Position numbers and translations under genes: made by a program. Below, piece by piece: positions 1 to 7,460 of a stretch of DNA of 64,000 nucleotides; within the stretch, counting starts at the first letter, position 1; each line of letters starts with the position of its first letter. The stretch comes from Campylobacter pinnipediorum subsp. caledonicus (GTDB lineage Bacteria > Campylobacterota > Campylobacteria > Campylobacterales > Campylobacteraceae): assembly GCF_002022005.1 (NCBI RefSeq), contig NZ_CP017258.1, forward strand, positions 124,001 through 188,000, written 5' to 3'. The notes under the pieces were generated by a model. That model searched no databases. It was given only the letters and a program-made list of their open reading frames with translations, and was not told the origin of the DNA.

Positions 1-1106
1 AAACGGTAACAAAACTAGGTTTAGCTATTTTATAATTTAAATAATCAAAAAAGCCTTTTAAATCCTCGCCTATATCAAACATTCTTTTACCTAATGTTTT
101 TGAGTATGTCCACATAATAATCATTAAAATTATTATAGATATAGCGGATATTATTATCATAAAATTTCTTAAAGATCTTGCTTCTTGTGTTATTTCATCA
201 GGATCAGCAGTCAAAACAATACCCCAGTTCTTATCAAAATTGTCTATCTCAACAGCTGAGTATATAACTTTAGACTTTTTATTGGTAATAGTAGAAACAA
301 TTTCAATCTCTAAAGGTTTTGTGTCAAATAGCGCATCTACAATAGGTTTTGCGTTTGGGTTGATTTCAAGTAGATTTTTTCCTATTAAATTTTTATCTTT
401 ATAGGTTATAAGATTTTCTTTATGCGACATAAGTAGTGCATAGTCTGTTTTGTATAGTTTGATAGAATCTACTATTTCTTGTATCTTTTCTATATTCATA
501 GCTATACCCATAGTTCCTACAAATTTATCTTTAGCGTAAACTGGCACAGTAAAAGATGTTATTAAAACATCGGCTCCATTGAAATTGTAAAAATAAGGGT
601 CTAATATAGCTGGTTTTTTTAGTGTCCCTAGCAACAGTAAAACAAAAGGCATCTCTATACTCTTTTGTTCTTTTGGTTAGTTTCGGAGTTCCACTGCTAT
701 TTACACTCCAAGGCGCAAAAAGTCCGTTTTCGGCATATAGTAATTCATCTCCGCCATCTTGGTATTTGTTGTAAAATTCTTCATTTGCACTCATAAACCA
801 AATACTCATAAACTCAGGATTACTTTCTTGTATCCTCAGAAACATATCGCCTATAGAATCGGGTGATAATTTACTATCTTGCTCTATAGCTCCTGATATA
901 GAATCCGCAATAATACGAGAACTTTGCAAGGCTCTTGTTAGAAATATAGAAATGTCATTCGCATCTTTTTTTAATTCGCTAGTCATATATTTTATGCTAT
1001 TTTCATCTTTGATGGCTAATGTCTTAAATGTAACAATAAGAGAAATAAGTGACATTGTACAACTTATAATGGTTATTTTCGTGGAGAGTTTTAGGTTTTT
1101 AAACAT
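1..1106 (-). pseudogene. methyl-accepting chemotaxis protein, frameshifted, 3' end beyond window
   Basis: This is the 5' part of a transmembrane chemoreceptor gene; the signalling domain lies outside the window. The frame starts at 1106 with MFKNLKLSTKITII, a first membrane segment, then a long periplasmic domain of dCache type. The frame is lost in an A7 run (minus strand; T7 at 614-620 on plus). With one A fewer, translation continues without a stop to the window edge: PAILDPYFYNFNGADVLITS, then FVGTMGIAMNIEKIQEIVDS, NWGIVLTADPDEITQEARSL, a second membrane segment FMIIISAISIIILMIIMW, and the start of a HAMP-like linker (KTLGKRMFDIGEDLKGFFDY). As written, the product ends soon after the shift (191 residues) and lacks signalling parts. 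It could be a true pseudogene, an on/off phase-variable state, a slippage site, or a sequencing error in a homopolymer. Confidence 0.85.
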
Positions 1107-1171
1107 AGTATTTATTTTGTAAAAAAATTCATATTACAATAAATTTCTTAATATAAGGTTAAGGTCAAAAA

Positions 1172-1187
1172 TGGAACAAATCTTGCT
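1172..1187 (+). promoter_or_regulatory. sigma-54 (RpoN) promoter of flgE
   Basis: TGGAAC-N5-TTGCT matches the sigma-54 -24/-12 pattern TGGCAC-N5-TTGCA. The invariant GG (1173-1174) and GC (1185-1186) are exactly 10 bases apart. It lies about 40 bases upstream of the flgE start. Hook genes in Campylobacter are known RpoN/FlgR-dependent class 2 genes, so position and pattern agree. Confidence 0.88.
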
Positions 1188-1227
1188 TGTATAATTTTGA
1201 AATAAATTTATATCTAAGGATAAAACT

Positions 1228-3807
1228 ATGTTAAGATCACTTTGGTCTGGTGTAACCGGTCTTCAAGCACACCAGATAGCAATGGATGTAGAAAGTAACA
1301 ATATAGCAAATGTTAATACTGTTGGACACAAATATTCTCGTGCAAATTTTTCGGATATGTTGAGTCAAACACCAAGGATAGCAACAGCCCCACAAGGTGA
1401 GCTAGGTGGTCAAAATCCTATGCAAATAGGTCTTGGAACATCTGTTCATTCAACTACAAGAATTTTTTCTCAAGGAACTTTGCAATCAACTGATAAAAAT
1501 ACAGACTTAGCGCTTCAAGGAGATGGATTTTTTATAGTATCGCCCGATGGAGGTAAGACAAATTTATATACTAGAAATGGTGATTTTATAAGAGATAGAG
1601 CTGGAAATTTTGTAAACAATAGTGGCTATATAGCACAAGGATGGATTAGAGATGATGAAACCGGAACGATAGATTCAACAGGGCCTATAAGAAATATAGT
1701 AATACGAGAAGGACTTACAACCCCAGCTCGTGCTACGACATATATAAATGTAAAGGGAAATCTTGACTCAGGTAACTCAATAGGTCCAAGAAGTATCCCT
1801 ATATATACTCTTGATTCTGTTGGAAATGGACGTGATTATAACAACGATGGTGTTTTGGATCCTATAGAAATTCATAATGAAAATGATGTAACCAATGATA
1901 ATTTTTACACAAATAAAAGAAATGAGCAGGTGCTAACAGAAAGAGGTGTTGACCTTGGTGTTATGTTTGATGATAGAGGAAATGGTGTCGCACTAAGACA
2001 GGGCCAGGGCATATGGGTAAGCTATGCAAATGCAGAAACTAAAAAATTTAAGCTTGGTAGTAGTGATGCTGCAAATGTTGGAAAATATTTAAAGCTTCAA
2101 AATGGCAAACCTGAGCTTAAGGATGGTAAGGTTATCCCAGAGAGTAAGTCTATAGATATAGTTTTAAATGGAGTGCCTATAAAAAGTGCAAATTCTATAC
2201 AAAGTATAAGCGATGTAGCAAAATTTATAAATGACCAATCAAACAAAACAGGTGTTCAGGCTGTTGTCTCAGATGGAAATAAACTTACTCTTATAAATAG
2301 AAATAATACTGGAACATCGGCAGCCACAAAAAATATACATTTGGTTGTAAATAAAGCTGGAAATAATGGAGGAACTGATACTACTGGCTTAGAGAGTATA
2401 GATGTTATAACAGCATATCAGTATGAATACACAACTTCTACTGCAAACACAACTCACTCTGCAAATGATAAGATCCCAAGACTTATAAATAGCACAGAAG
2501 ATCTAAGAAGGGCTATGCAAGAGGATGCAAGAAAATATGTTGATTATAATGGAGATGGAAAAATAGAAAGAGGTACTGTAAAGAAAGTTACTAAGAAAGT
2601 AAAAGAATCTTTAACTCAAAATAATAATGGCCAAGATGAAAATGAAAAAATAAATAAAGCCGCAGATGGATTGCAAAAGATCTTAGAAGATGAAAAGATT
2701 ATAAAACAAAACGAAAGCATTACATCTTACAAAAATGAATTTAAAGCCGCGTTTCATAGAGCAAGAAATAGTGGTCAAGCTTTTGATGTCGCAGCAAAAA
2801 CAGCGGCACTTTATATAGGAGAGCTTACTAAATTTACTGATTATAATGATGGGGTTAAGGTTAGTGTTAATGCACAAGGTCAGTTTCAGCTAGAAAATCC
2901 AAAAGGCGATAATTTTGATCATCCGCTTTATATAAGTATAACAGGTAGAACAACTGAAACGGAAAATGATGCCCCAGCTATAAATGAAAATGTTAGACTT
3001 ACTAATATGCTTAAATCTCTTGAAGGCTCATTAAGTCCAAGTGAAACTATAAAAACAAGCTCTAAGTTTATGCTTTCAAGCCACGGCTCTACTACCGAGA
3101 TACACGACTCTCTTGGTTCAAAGCATACTGTAAATATCAAATGGGCTAAGGTTGGAACAACAAATGATGGTGGAACAGAGTGGAATATGGTTATTCAGGT
3201 GCCTGAGCCTGCTAAGATAAATTTTTCTGGAGAAGGTCCAGCTAACGTAATAACAGGTTCGCTTAGATTTGGCCCTGATGGTGCTTTGGCCTCATTTAAT
3301 CCTTCAAGTTTTACATTTAGCGGAAATAACGGCTCATTGCCTGGACAAAGTGTTCAGCTGGATTTTGGACTAAATAGCGATTTTAATGGATTAACCAGTT
3401 TTGATAGAGATTCATCAACTGAGTATATAAGGCAAGATGGTTATGAGGGTGGAACCTTAAAAGATGTAAGGGTTGATGAGACTGGTGTTATCGTCGGTGC
3501 TTTTACAAATGGTCAAAGCTTTGGTTTGGCTCAGGTTGCTGTCGCCACTTTTACAAATAACGAGGGTTTGCAAGCAGAGGGTGGAAATGTCTTTTCTAGG
3601 ACTGCAAACTCAGGGGATCCTGTCATAGGAACTGCGGGCAGTGGAAATAAAGGAACTATCGCAGCTGCAAAGTTAGAACAAAGTAATGTTGACTTAAGTA
3701 GGGCATTAACGAATTTAATAGTTATTCAAAGAGGTTTTCAGGCAAACTCAAAAGCAATCACAACAAGCGATGAGATGCTAAATACACTTTTACAATTAAA
3801 ACAATAA
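1228..3807 (+). CDS. flgE: flagellar hook protein FlgE
   Basis: This is the structural subunit of the flagellar hook, exported by the flagellar type III system. The N-terminus (MLRSLWSGVTGLQAHQIAMD, then NNIANVNTVGHKYSRANFSD) and C-terminus (LTNLIVIQRGFQANSKAITT) are the conserved coiled-coil rod/hook regions. At 859 residues it has the large size typical of Campylobacter hook proteins, about twice that of enteric FlgE, with the extra sequence in the middle (surface domains). Two EF-hand-like loops are visible: D203-Y-N-N-D-G-V-L-D-P-I-E214, a full 12-residue match, and DYNGDGKIERGT from D439, which lacks the final acidic residue. The start has AAGGA at 1216-1220. The gene appears monocistronic, with a sigma-54 promoter upstream and a terminator downstream. 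Confidence 0.95.
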   Translation: MLRSLWSGVTGLQAHQIAMDVESNNIANVNTVGHKYSRANFSDMLSQTPRIATAPQGELGGQNPMQIGLGTSVHSTTRIFSQGTLQSTDKNTDLALQGDGFFIVSPDGGKTNLYTRNGDFIRDRAGNFVNNSGYIAQGWIRDDETGTIDSTGPIRNIVIREGLTTPARATTYINVKGNLDSGNSIGPRSIPIYTLDSVGNGRDYNNDGVLDPIEIHNENDVTNDNFYTNKRNEQVLTERGVDLGVMFDDRGNGVALRQGQGIWVSYANAETKKFKLGSSDAANVGKYLKLQNGKPELKDGKVIPESKSIDIVLNGVPIKSANSIQSISDVAKFINDQSNKTGVQAVVSDGNKLTLINRNNTGTSAATKNIHLVVNKAGNNGGTDTTGLESIDVITAYQYEYTTSTANTTHSANDKIPRLINSTEDLRRAMQEDARKYVDYNGDGKIERGTVKKVTKKVKESLTQNNNGQDENEKINKAADGLQKILEDEKIIKQNESITSYKNEFKAAFHRARNSGQAFDVAAKTAALYIGELTKFTDYNDGVKVSVNAQGQFQLENPKGDNFDHPLYISITGRTTETENDAPAINENVRLTNMLKSLEGSLSPSETIKTSSKFMLSSHGSTTEIHDSLGSKHTVNIKWAKVGTTNDGGTEWNMVIQVPEPAKINFSGEGPANVITGSLRFGPDGALASFNPSSFTFSGNNGSLPGQSVQLDFGLNSDFNGLTSFDRDSSTEYIRQDGYEGGTLKDVRVDETGVIVGAFTNGQSFGLAQVAVATFTNNEGLQAEGGNVFSRTANSGDPVIGTAGSGNKGTIAAAKLEQSNVDLSRALTNLIVIQRGFQANSKAITTSDEMLNTLLQLKQ

Positions 3808-3818
3808 CAAAACACTTA

Positions 3819-3842
3819 TTCACTGGTAGCTATACCAGTGAA
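3819..3842 (+). terminator. rho-independent terminator after flgE
   Basis: This is a perfect 10-base-pair inverted repeat, TTCACTGGTA and TACCAGTGAA, with a GCTA loop, followed by TTTATAAT. It begins 12 bases after the flgE stop. The T-run is short, but stem and position support termination. Confidence 0.75.
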
Positions 3843-3870
3843 TTTATAATACCTTTATTGCATTTTTGGG

Positions 3871-3876
3871 TATAAT
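3871..3876 (+). promoter_or_regulatory. -10 element for the rqcH gene
   Basis: TATAAT lies directly after a T-rich stretch (TTTTTGGG), the usual form of Campylobacter sigma-70 promoters, which lack a clear -35. It is about 20 bases upstream of the ATG at 3897 and just downstream of the flgE terminator. Confidence 0.65.
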
Positions 3877-3896
3877 GTGCTTTATAAAGGGTTTTT

Positions 3897-5207
3897 ATGA
3901 AGTATTCACATCTTTTACAAATAGCTAGCTATCTATCAAATTTTAAAAAAATCACAATTATTAAGCGTGTTGGTAATATGAATATATATATTGGATTTGA
4001 CAAAAAAGGCTTGTTTTTTGATCTATCAAAATCAGACTCATCTATATATGCAAATGATGATTTTATGCAGATAAAAGAGTATCAAGCACCGTTTGATAAT
4101 ATCATCAAAAAAAGACTTAATAACTCATTTTTGCTTAGTGTGGAGTGCTTAAAAAACAATAGAATTTTAAAATTTATTTGTGAGCAAAAAGGCTCATATA
4201 AGAGTATAAAAACGATACTTTATCTTGAGTTTACTGGTAGATTTACAAACGCTATTGTAACCGATGAAAATGGAATAATACTAGAAGCTTTAAGACATAT
4301 AGATAGTGATTTTAGAAAGATAGAAACTGGAGAAAAGCTAAAAGAGCTTGGCGAGTTTGAGATAAAAGAAAAATCAGTTTTACCTATAAGTGATTTTGAT
4401 GATTTTTTTGCTAGTGAGTTTGATAGGGTAAATAATGCAAATTTTATCTATACAAAAAATATAAAACTAGCTCAAATAGATAAAAAAATTCAAGCTGTTT
4501 TGCAAAATATAAATGCGCTTGAAGATAAAGATGAGCTTTTGATGAGTGCTGATAAAAACTCAAAAATGGCTACACTTTTACTTGCAAATTTATCAAATAT
4601 AAAAGACTATGAAAGAAAATTTCAGCTTATTGATTTTGATGGAAAGGCTGTTGATTTTATCTTAGATGATAGTCCAAAGGTATTTGCAAATAAGCTTTTT
4701 AATAGCTCAAAAAGACTAAAAGCAAAGGCAAGCGGTGTTGATTTGCAAAGGGAAAATTTATCTCAAAAACTTGATTTTTTAAGGAATTTGTCAAACCTAA
4801 TAAACAGTGCAAATAGTGTTAGTGAGCTTGAAATTTTGCTACCTAAAAAAAATACAATCAAAAAAGATAAAACTATAAATGAAAATATAAAAAGTTTTTA
4901 TATAAGAGAGTTTAAAATTTTAATAGGCAAAAATGAGAGTGCAAATTTAGAACTTTTAAAAAATGCTAAAAAAAATGATATTTGGGTGCATTTAAAAGAC
5001 CACCCAAGTCCGCACGTTATCATTAAGACAAATAAGCTAAAACCAGATGAAGATGTGCTTGAGTACGCGGCTAAAATTTGTCTAAATTTTAGTAGTGTTG
5101 GAAGTGGTAGATATGAGATTGATTATACAAAACGAGAAAATGTTAAGATAATAAACGGAGCAAATGTAAATTATATCAATTATAAGACGATAATACTTTC
5201 AAAATAA
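3897..5207 (+). CDS. rqcH: NFACT-family ribosome quality control protein (RqcH-like)
   Basis: This is a NFACT (FbpA/Rqc2/NEMF) protein. Family members bind obstructed 50S-peptidyl-tRNA complexes, and bacterial RqcH adds C-terminal alanine tails; it was formerly annotated as fibronectin-binding. The N-terminal NFACT domain is seen in LEFTGRFTNAIVTDENGIIL (about residues 109-128), a helical middle follows, and the NFACT-R domain is at the C-terminus (IWVHLKDHPSPHVIIKTNKL). The length of 436 is short, as in other epsilonproteobacteria. Asn88-Arg89 sits where RqcH has an essential Asp-Arg pair, by my reading of the motif spacing. The gene leads a run towards cdsA and dxr, an order shared with C. 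jejuni as I recall it. The family is certain; tailing activity is inferred. Confidence 0.85.
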   Translation: MKYSHLLQIASYLSNFKKITIIKRVGNMNIYIGFDKKGLFFDLSKSDSSIYANDDFMQIKEYQAPFDNIIKKRLNNSFLLSVECLKNNRILKFICEQKGSYKSIKTILYLEFTGRFTNAIVTDENGIILEALRHIDSDFRKIETGEKLKELGEFEIKEKSVLPISDFDDFFASEFDRVNNANFIYTKNIKLAQIDKKIQAVLQNINALEDKDELLMSADKNSKMATLLLANLSNIKDYERKFQLIDFDGKAVDFILDDSPKVFANKLFNSSKRLKAKASGVDLQRENLSQKLDFLRNLSNLINSANSVSELEILLPKKNTIKKDKTINENIKSFYIREFKILIGKNESANLELLKNAKKNDIWVHLKDHPSPHVIIKTNKLKPDEDVLEYAAKICLNFSSVGSGRYEIDYTKRENVKIINGANVNYINYKTIILSK

Positions 5208-5218
5208 AAGGAGCTAAA

Positions 5219-5536
5219 ATGTCAATCACGCCAGCCGGAAATATAAACTTTATAAACCAAAATGCTCCTGTTGTATCAGCTTCTAATGCAAATACGCAAG
5301 CTAGGCTTGATATGCAAAATACTATGGCTGCTGAGCTTGCAAATGAAACAAAGGATGAGATAGCAGAGCTAAGACCAGCTGAGGAGACATATAAAATAGA
5401 CCCTGAAAATCAGCATGAAAAACAAAAAAATCAACAAGAACAAGAGAATAATCAAAGTAATTTGAAAAAAAATGATGAAATAGAACAAGAGACAAGCGAA
5501 AATGAAAATTCGTATCATTTGGATATAAAAATTTGA
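5219..5536 (+). CDS. conserved hypothetical coiled-coil protein
   Basis: This is a 105-residue protein with a strong ribosome site (AAAGGAGC) just before the ATG, 11 bases after rqcH. The first half is Ala/Asn/Thr-rich (ITPAGNINFINQNAPVVSAS). The second half is highly charged and Gln/Glu/Lys-rich (residues 61-95), probably disordered or coiled coil. There is no signal peptide or membrane segment. A small coiled-coil gene occupies the same place between the NFACT gene and cdsA in C. jejuni, as I recall. The function is unknown; co-transcription with rqcH is likely. Confidence 0.7.
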   Translation: MSITPAGNINFINQNAPVVSASNANTQARLDMQNTMAAELANETKDEIAELRPAEETYKIDPENQHEKQKNQQEQENNQSNLKKNDEIEQETSENENSYHLDIKI

Positions 5537-5578
5537 TATTTTAAAATTTTAATGTATGAAGTATAAGCAAATTTTAGA

Positions 5579-5584
5579 TAAAAT
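5579..5584 (+). promoter_or_regulatory. probable -10 element for cdsA
   Basis: TAAAAT follows AAATTTTAGA in the 81-base gap between the coiled-coil gene and cdsA, about 34 bases before the ATG at 5618. It is consistent with Campylobacter sigma-70 -10 elements but weaker than TATAAT. Confidence 0.45.
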
Positions 5585-5617
5585 CTTGTAATCTACAATC
5601 AAAATAAAGGATTTGTT

Positions 5618-6352
5618 ATGAAACAAAGAGTTATTACTGGTGCATTGATGTTTTTAGCTGTTTTAATCATATTTTTTGTTGATAACTATAATCTAAATTT
5701 TATAATTTTAGGTGTGGTTTTATATCTATCGTTTAAAGAAAGTATCCAGCTTTTTAAGCTTGAAGGTTGCGAGAAACTTGTTTTTGTCGCTCTTGCTTTT
5801 TATACATTGAGTTTTGTTTCAAATCCGATATTTTGTCTAATTTTGGCAATACTTGTTATAGTCTCTTTTGTGGCTTATCAAAAAAGTGAAGATTTAAATC
5901 TTATTTTACCTTTTATATATCCATCAATGCCTATTTTTATGATGTGGGCTATATACTCACAATACGGAGTTGGCTATCTTGCTTGGGTGATATTATCAGT
6001 TGCTGCAAGTGATACTGGTGCTTATTTTGTTGGGAAAAAATATGGGCATAGGCCTTTTAGTAAAAGCTCTCCAAACAAAACTCTTGAAGGTGTTTTGGCA
6101 GGCTTGTTTTTAGGAACTGTTATAGGCGCTATGTATTCAAGTTATTTTATGGAAAATGCTCTTTATTGCGCTTTTGCTAGTTTCTTGATGTGTACGTTTG
6201 GTGTATTTGGAGACTTGTTTGAAAGCTACTTAAAAAGAAGGGTTGATATAAAAGATAGTGGAAATATACTACCCGGACACGGTGGTGTGCTTGATAGGAT
6301 AGATGGATACTTGTTTGCAGCACCTGTTTTACTTTGGACTTTATCGTGGTAA
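5618..6352 (+). CDS. cdsA: phosphatidate cytidylyltransferase CdsA
   Basis: CdsA makes CDP-diacylglycerol from phosphatidate and CTP at the inner membrane, the branch point to phosphatidylethanolamine and phosphatidylglycerol. The protein has 244 residues with six or seven hydrophobic segments. The family signature runs from Ser203 to Arg227: SYLKRR, KDSGN and PGHGGVLDR are all visible, including the conserved acidic residues. The length is near normal for epsilonproteobacterial CdsA. The start has AAAGGA 8 bases upstream. The stop overlaps the GTG start of dxr in the string GTGGTAA, so the two are translationally coupled. Confidence 0.95.
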   Translation: MKQRVITGALMFLAVLIIFFVDNYNLNFIILGVVLYLSFKESIQLFKLEGCEKLVFVALAFYTLSFVSNPIFCLILAILVIVSFVAYQKSEDLNLILPFIYPSMPIFMMWAIYSQYGVGYLAWVILSVAASDTGAYFVGKKYGHRPFSKSSPNKTLEGVLAGLFLGTVIGAMYSSYFMENALYCAFASFLMCTFGVFGDLFESYLKRRVDIKDSGNILPGHGGVLDRIDGYLFAAPVLLWTLSW

Positions 6353-7431
6353 TACTTGGCTCAACCGGCAGCATAGGTAAAAATACTCTTGATATATGCC
6401 AAAGATATGGTATCCAAGTAGAGGCTATTAGCTGTAACAATAATATCGAGTTGTTAAACGAGCAAATAGCTAAATTTAATCCAAAATTTGTCTGTGTTGG
6501 CGATGAAAAACTAGCTAAAAATATAAAACATAAAAATGTTTTTTGTGGCGAAGAAGGCATTGTTGATATGTTATCTGAGTGCAAAAGCCAAAAAGTTGTA
6601 AATGCTCTTGTTGGTTTTGCTGGGCTTAAGCCTAGTTTTAAGATACAAGAAATGGGAAAAACTTTGGCTTTGGCAAACAAAGAAAGCCTTGTTATAGGTG
6701 GTAAATTTTTAAAATGCGATCAAATTTTAGCGATAGATAGTGAGCATTTTGGGCTTAAATTTTTGCTTTCCAACTCAGCATCAAAACCGCAAAAACTTAT
6801 AATAACAGCTAGCGGCGGAGCTTTTTATAAAACCCCTGTAAACGAGCTAAAAGATGTAAAACCAGAAGACGCCTTAAAACATCCTACTTGGAGCATGGGG
6901 GCTAAAATAACAATAGATAGCGCTAGTATGGCAAATAAGCTTTTTGAAGTGCTTGAGGCTTATTGGCTTTATGGCGTTAAAGATATAGAGGCTATCGTAG
7001 AAAAAACTTCTATGATACATGCACTTGTTGAGTTTAAAGATGGCTCAACAACAGCTCATATATCAGGGACTGATATGAGACTTGCTATATCTCATGCAGT
7101 GCTTGATAGTGTTGATGAAAATATAGTTTCAAGTGTTGATTTGCTAAAACTTAAAGAGATAAAATTCCAAGAGATAAGCTTAGAAAAATATCCGATTTTT
7201 GGCTTAAAAGATAGGGTTTTGCAAAATCCTGATTTGGGAGTTGTTATAAATGCCGCAAATGAAATTGGTGTTTATGCTTTTTTGAGTAGAAAATGTGGAT
7301 TTTTAGATATTTCAAAAGTTATATTTGAGTGTGTTGATATTTTTAAAGATATAAGCATAAGTGATAAAAACGATCTTTTTATGATAGATGATGAGGTTAG
7401 AAAACAGGCAAAAAAGATACTTAGCGTTTGA
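6346..7431 (+). CDS. dxr: 1-deoxy-D-xylulose 5-phosphate reductoisomerase
   Basis: This is the second step of the MEP isoprenoid pathway: it converts DXP to 2-C-methyl-D-erythritol 4-phosphate with NADPH and a divalent metal. Visible features are the NADPH loop GSTGSIG (residues 5-11), ANKESLV, the metal and substrate residues around IDSEH, TASGGAF, and HPTWSMGAKITIDSASMANK. I start at the GTG at 6346 because the family begins only a few residues before GSTGSIG; an in-frame TTG at 6334 would add four residues. It overlaps cdsA by 7 bases. The length of 361 is normal. Confidence 0.93.
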   Translation: MVILGSTGSIGKNTLDICQRYGIQVEAISCNNNIELLNEQIAKFNPKFVCVGDEKLAKNIKHKNVFCGEEGIVDMLSECKSQKVVNALVGFAGLKPSFKIQEMGKTLALANKESLVIGGKFLKCDQILAIDSEHFGLKFLLSNSASKPQKLIITASGGAFYKTPVNELKDVKPEDALKHPTWSMGAKITIDSASMANKLFEVLEAYWLYGVKDIEAIVEKTSMIHALVEFKDGSTTAHISGTDMRLAISHAVLDSVDENIVSSVDLLKLKEIKFQEISLEKYPIFGLKDRVLQNPDLGVVINAANEIGVYAFLSRKCGFLDISKVIFECVDIFKDISISDKNDLFMIDDEVRKQAKKILSV

Positions 7432-7460
7432 TGAATTTAATAAAAAAGGAAAAACATTGA
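7431..7460 (+). other. 9-codon mini-ORF bridging dxr and uraA
   Basis: ATG AAT TTA ATA AAA AAG GAA AAA CAT TGA starts inside the dxr stop (TGATG) and ends overlapping the uraA TTG start (CATTGA). It encodes MNLIKKEKH. It also contains the uraA ribosome site (AAAAAAGGA). It could pass ribosomes from dxr to uraA, or be chance; there is no homology evidence. Confidence 0.3.

Noticed and set aside
531-1106. A complete 191-residue chemoreceptor-like gene
   Set aside because: The last 20 or so residues are out of frame; homologous sequence continues in another frame past the A7 tract, so it is a broken larger gene.
2683-3140. Minus-strand ORFs inside flgE and similar antisense ORFs elsewhere (for example 48281-48715 and 42462-42857)
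   Set aside because: They lie opposite strongly conserved coding sequence, lack ribosome sites and show no recognisable protein motifs.
3897-5207. Surface fibronectin-binding adhesin
   Set aside because: The older FbpA-type label is misleading: there is no signal peptide or anchor, and the domains are those of cytosolic NFACT ribosome factors.
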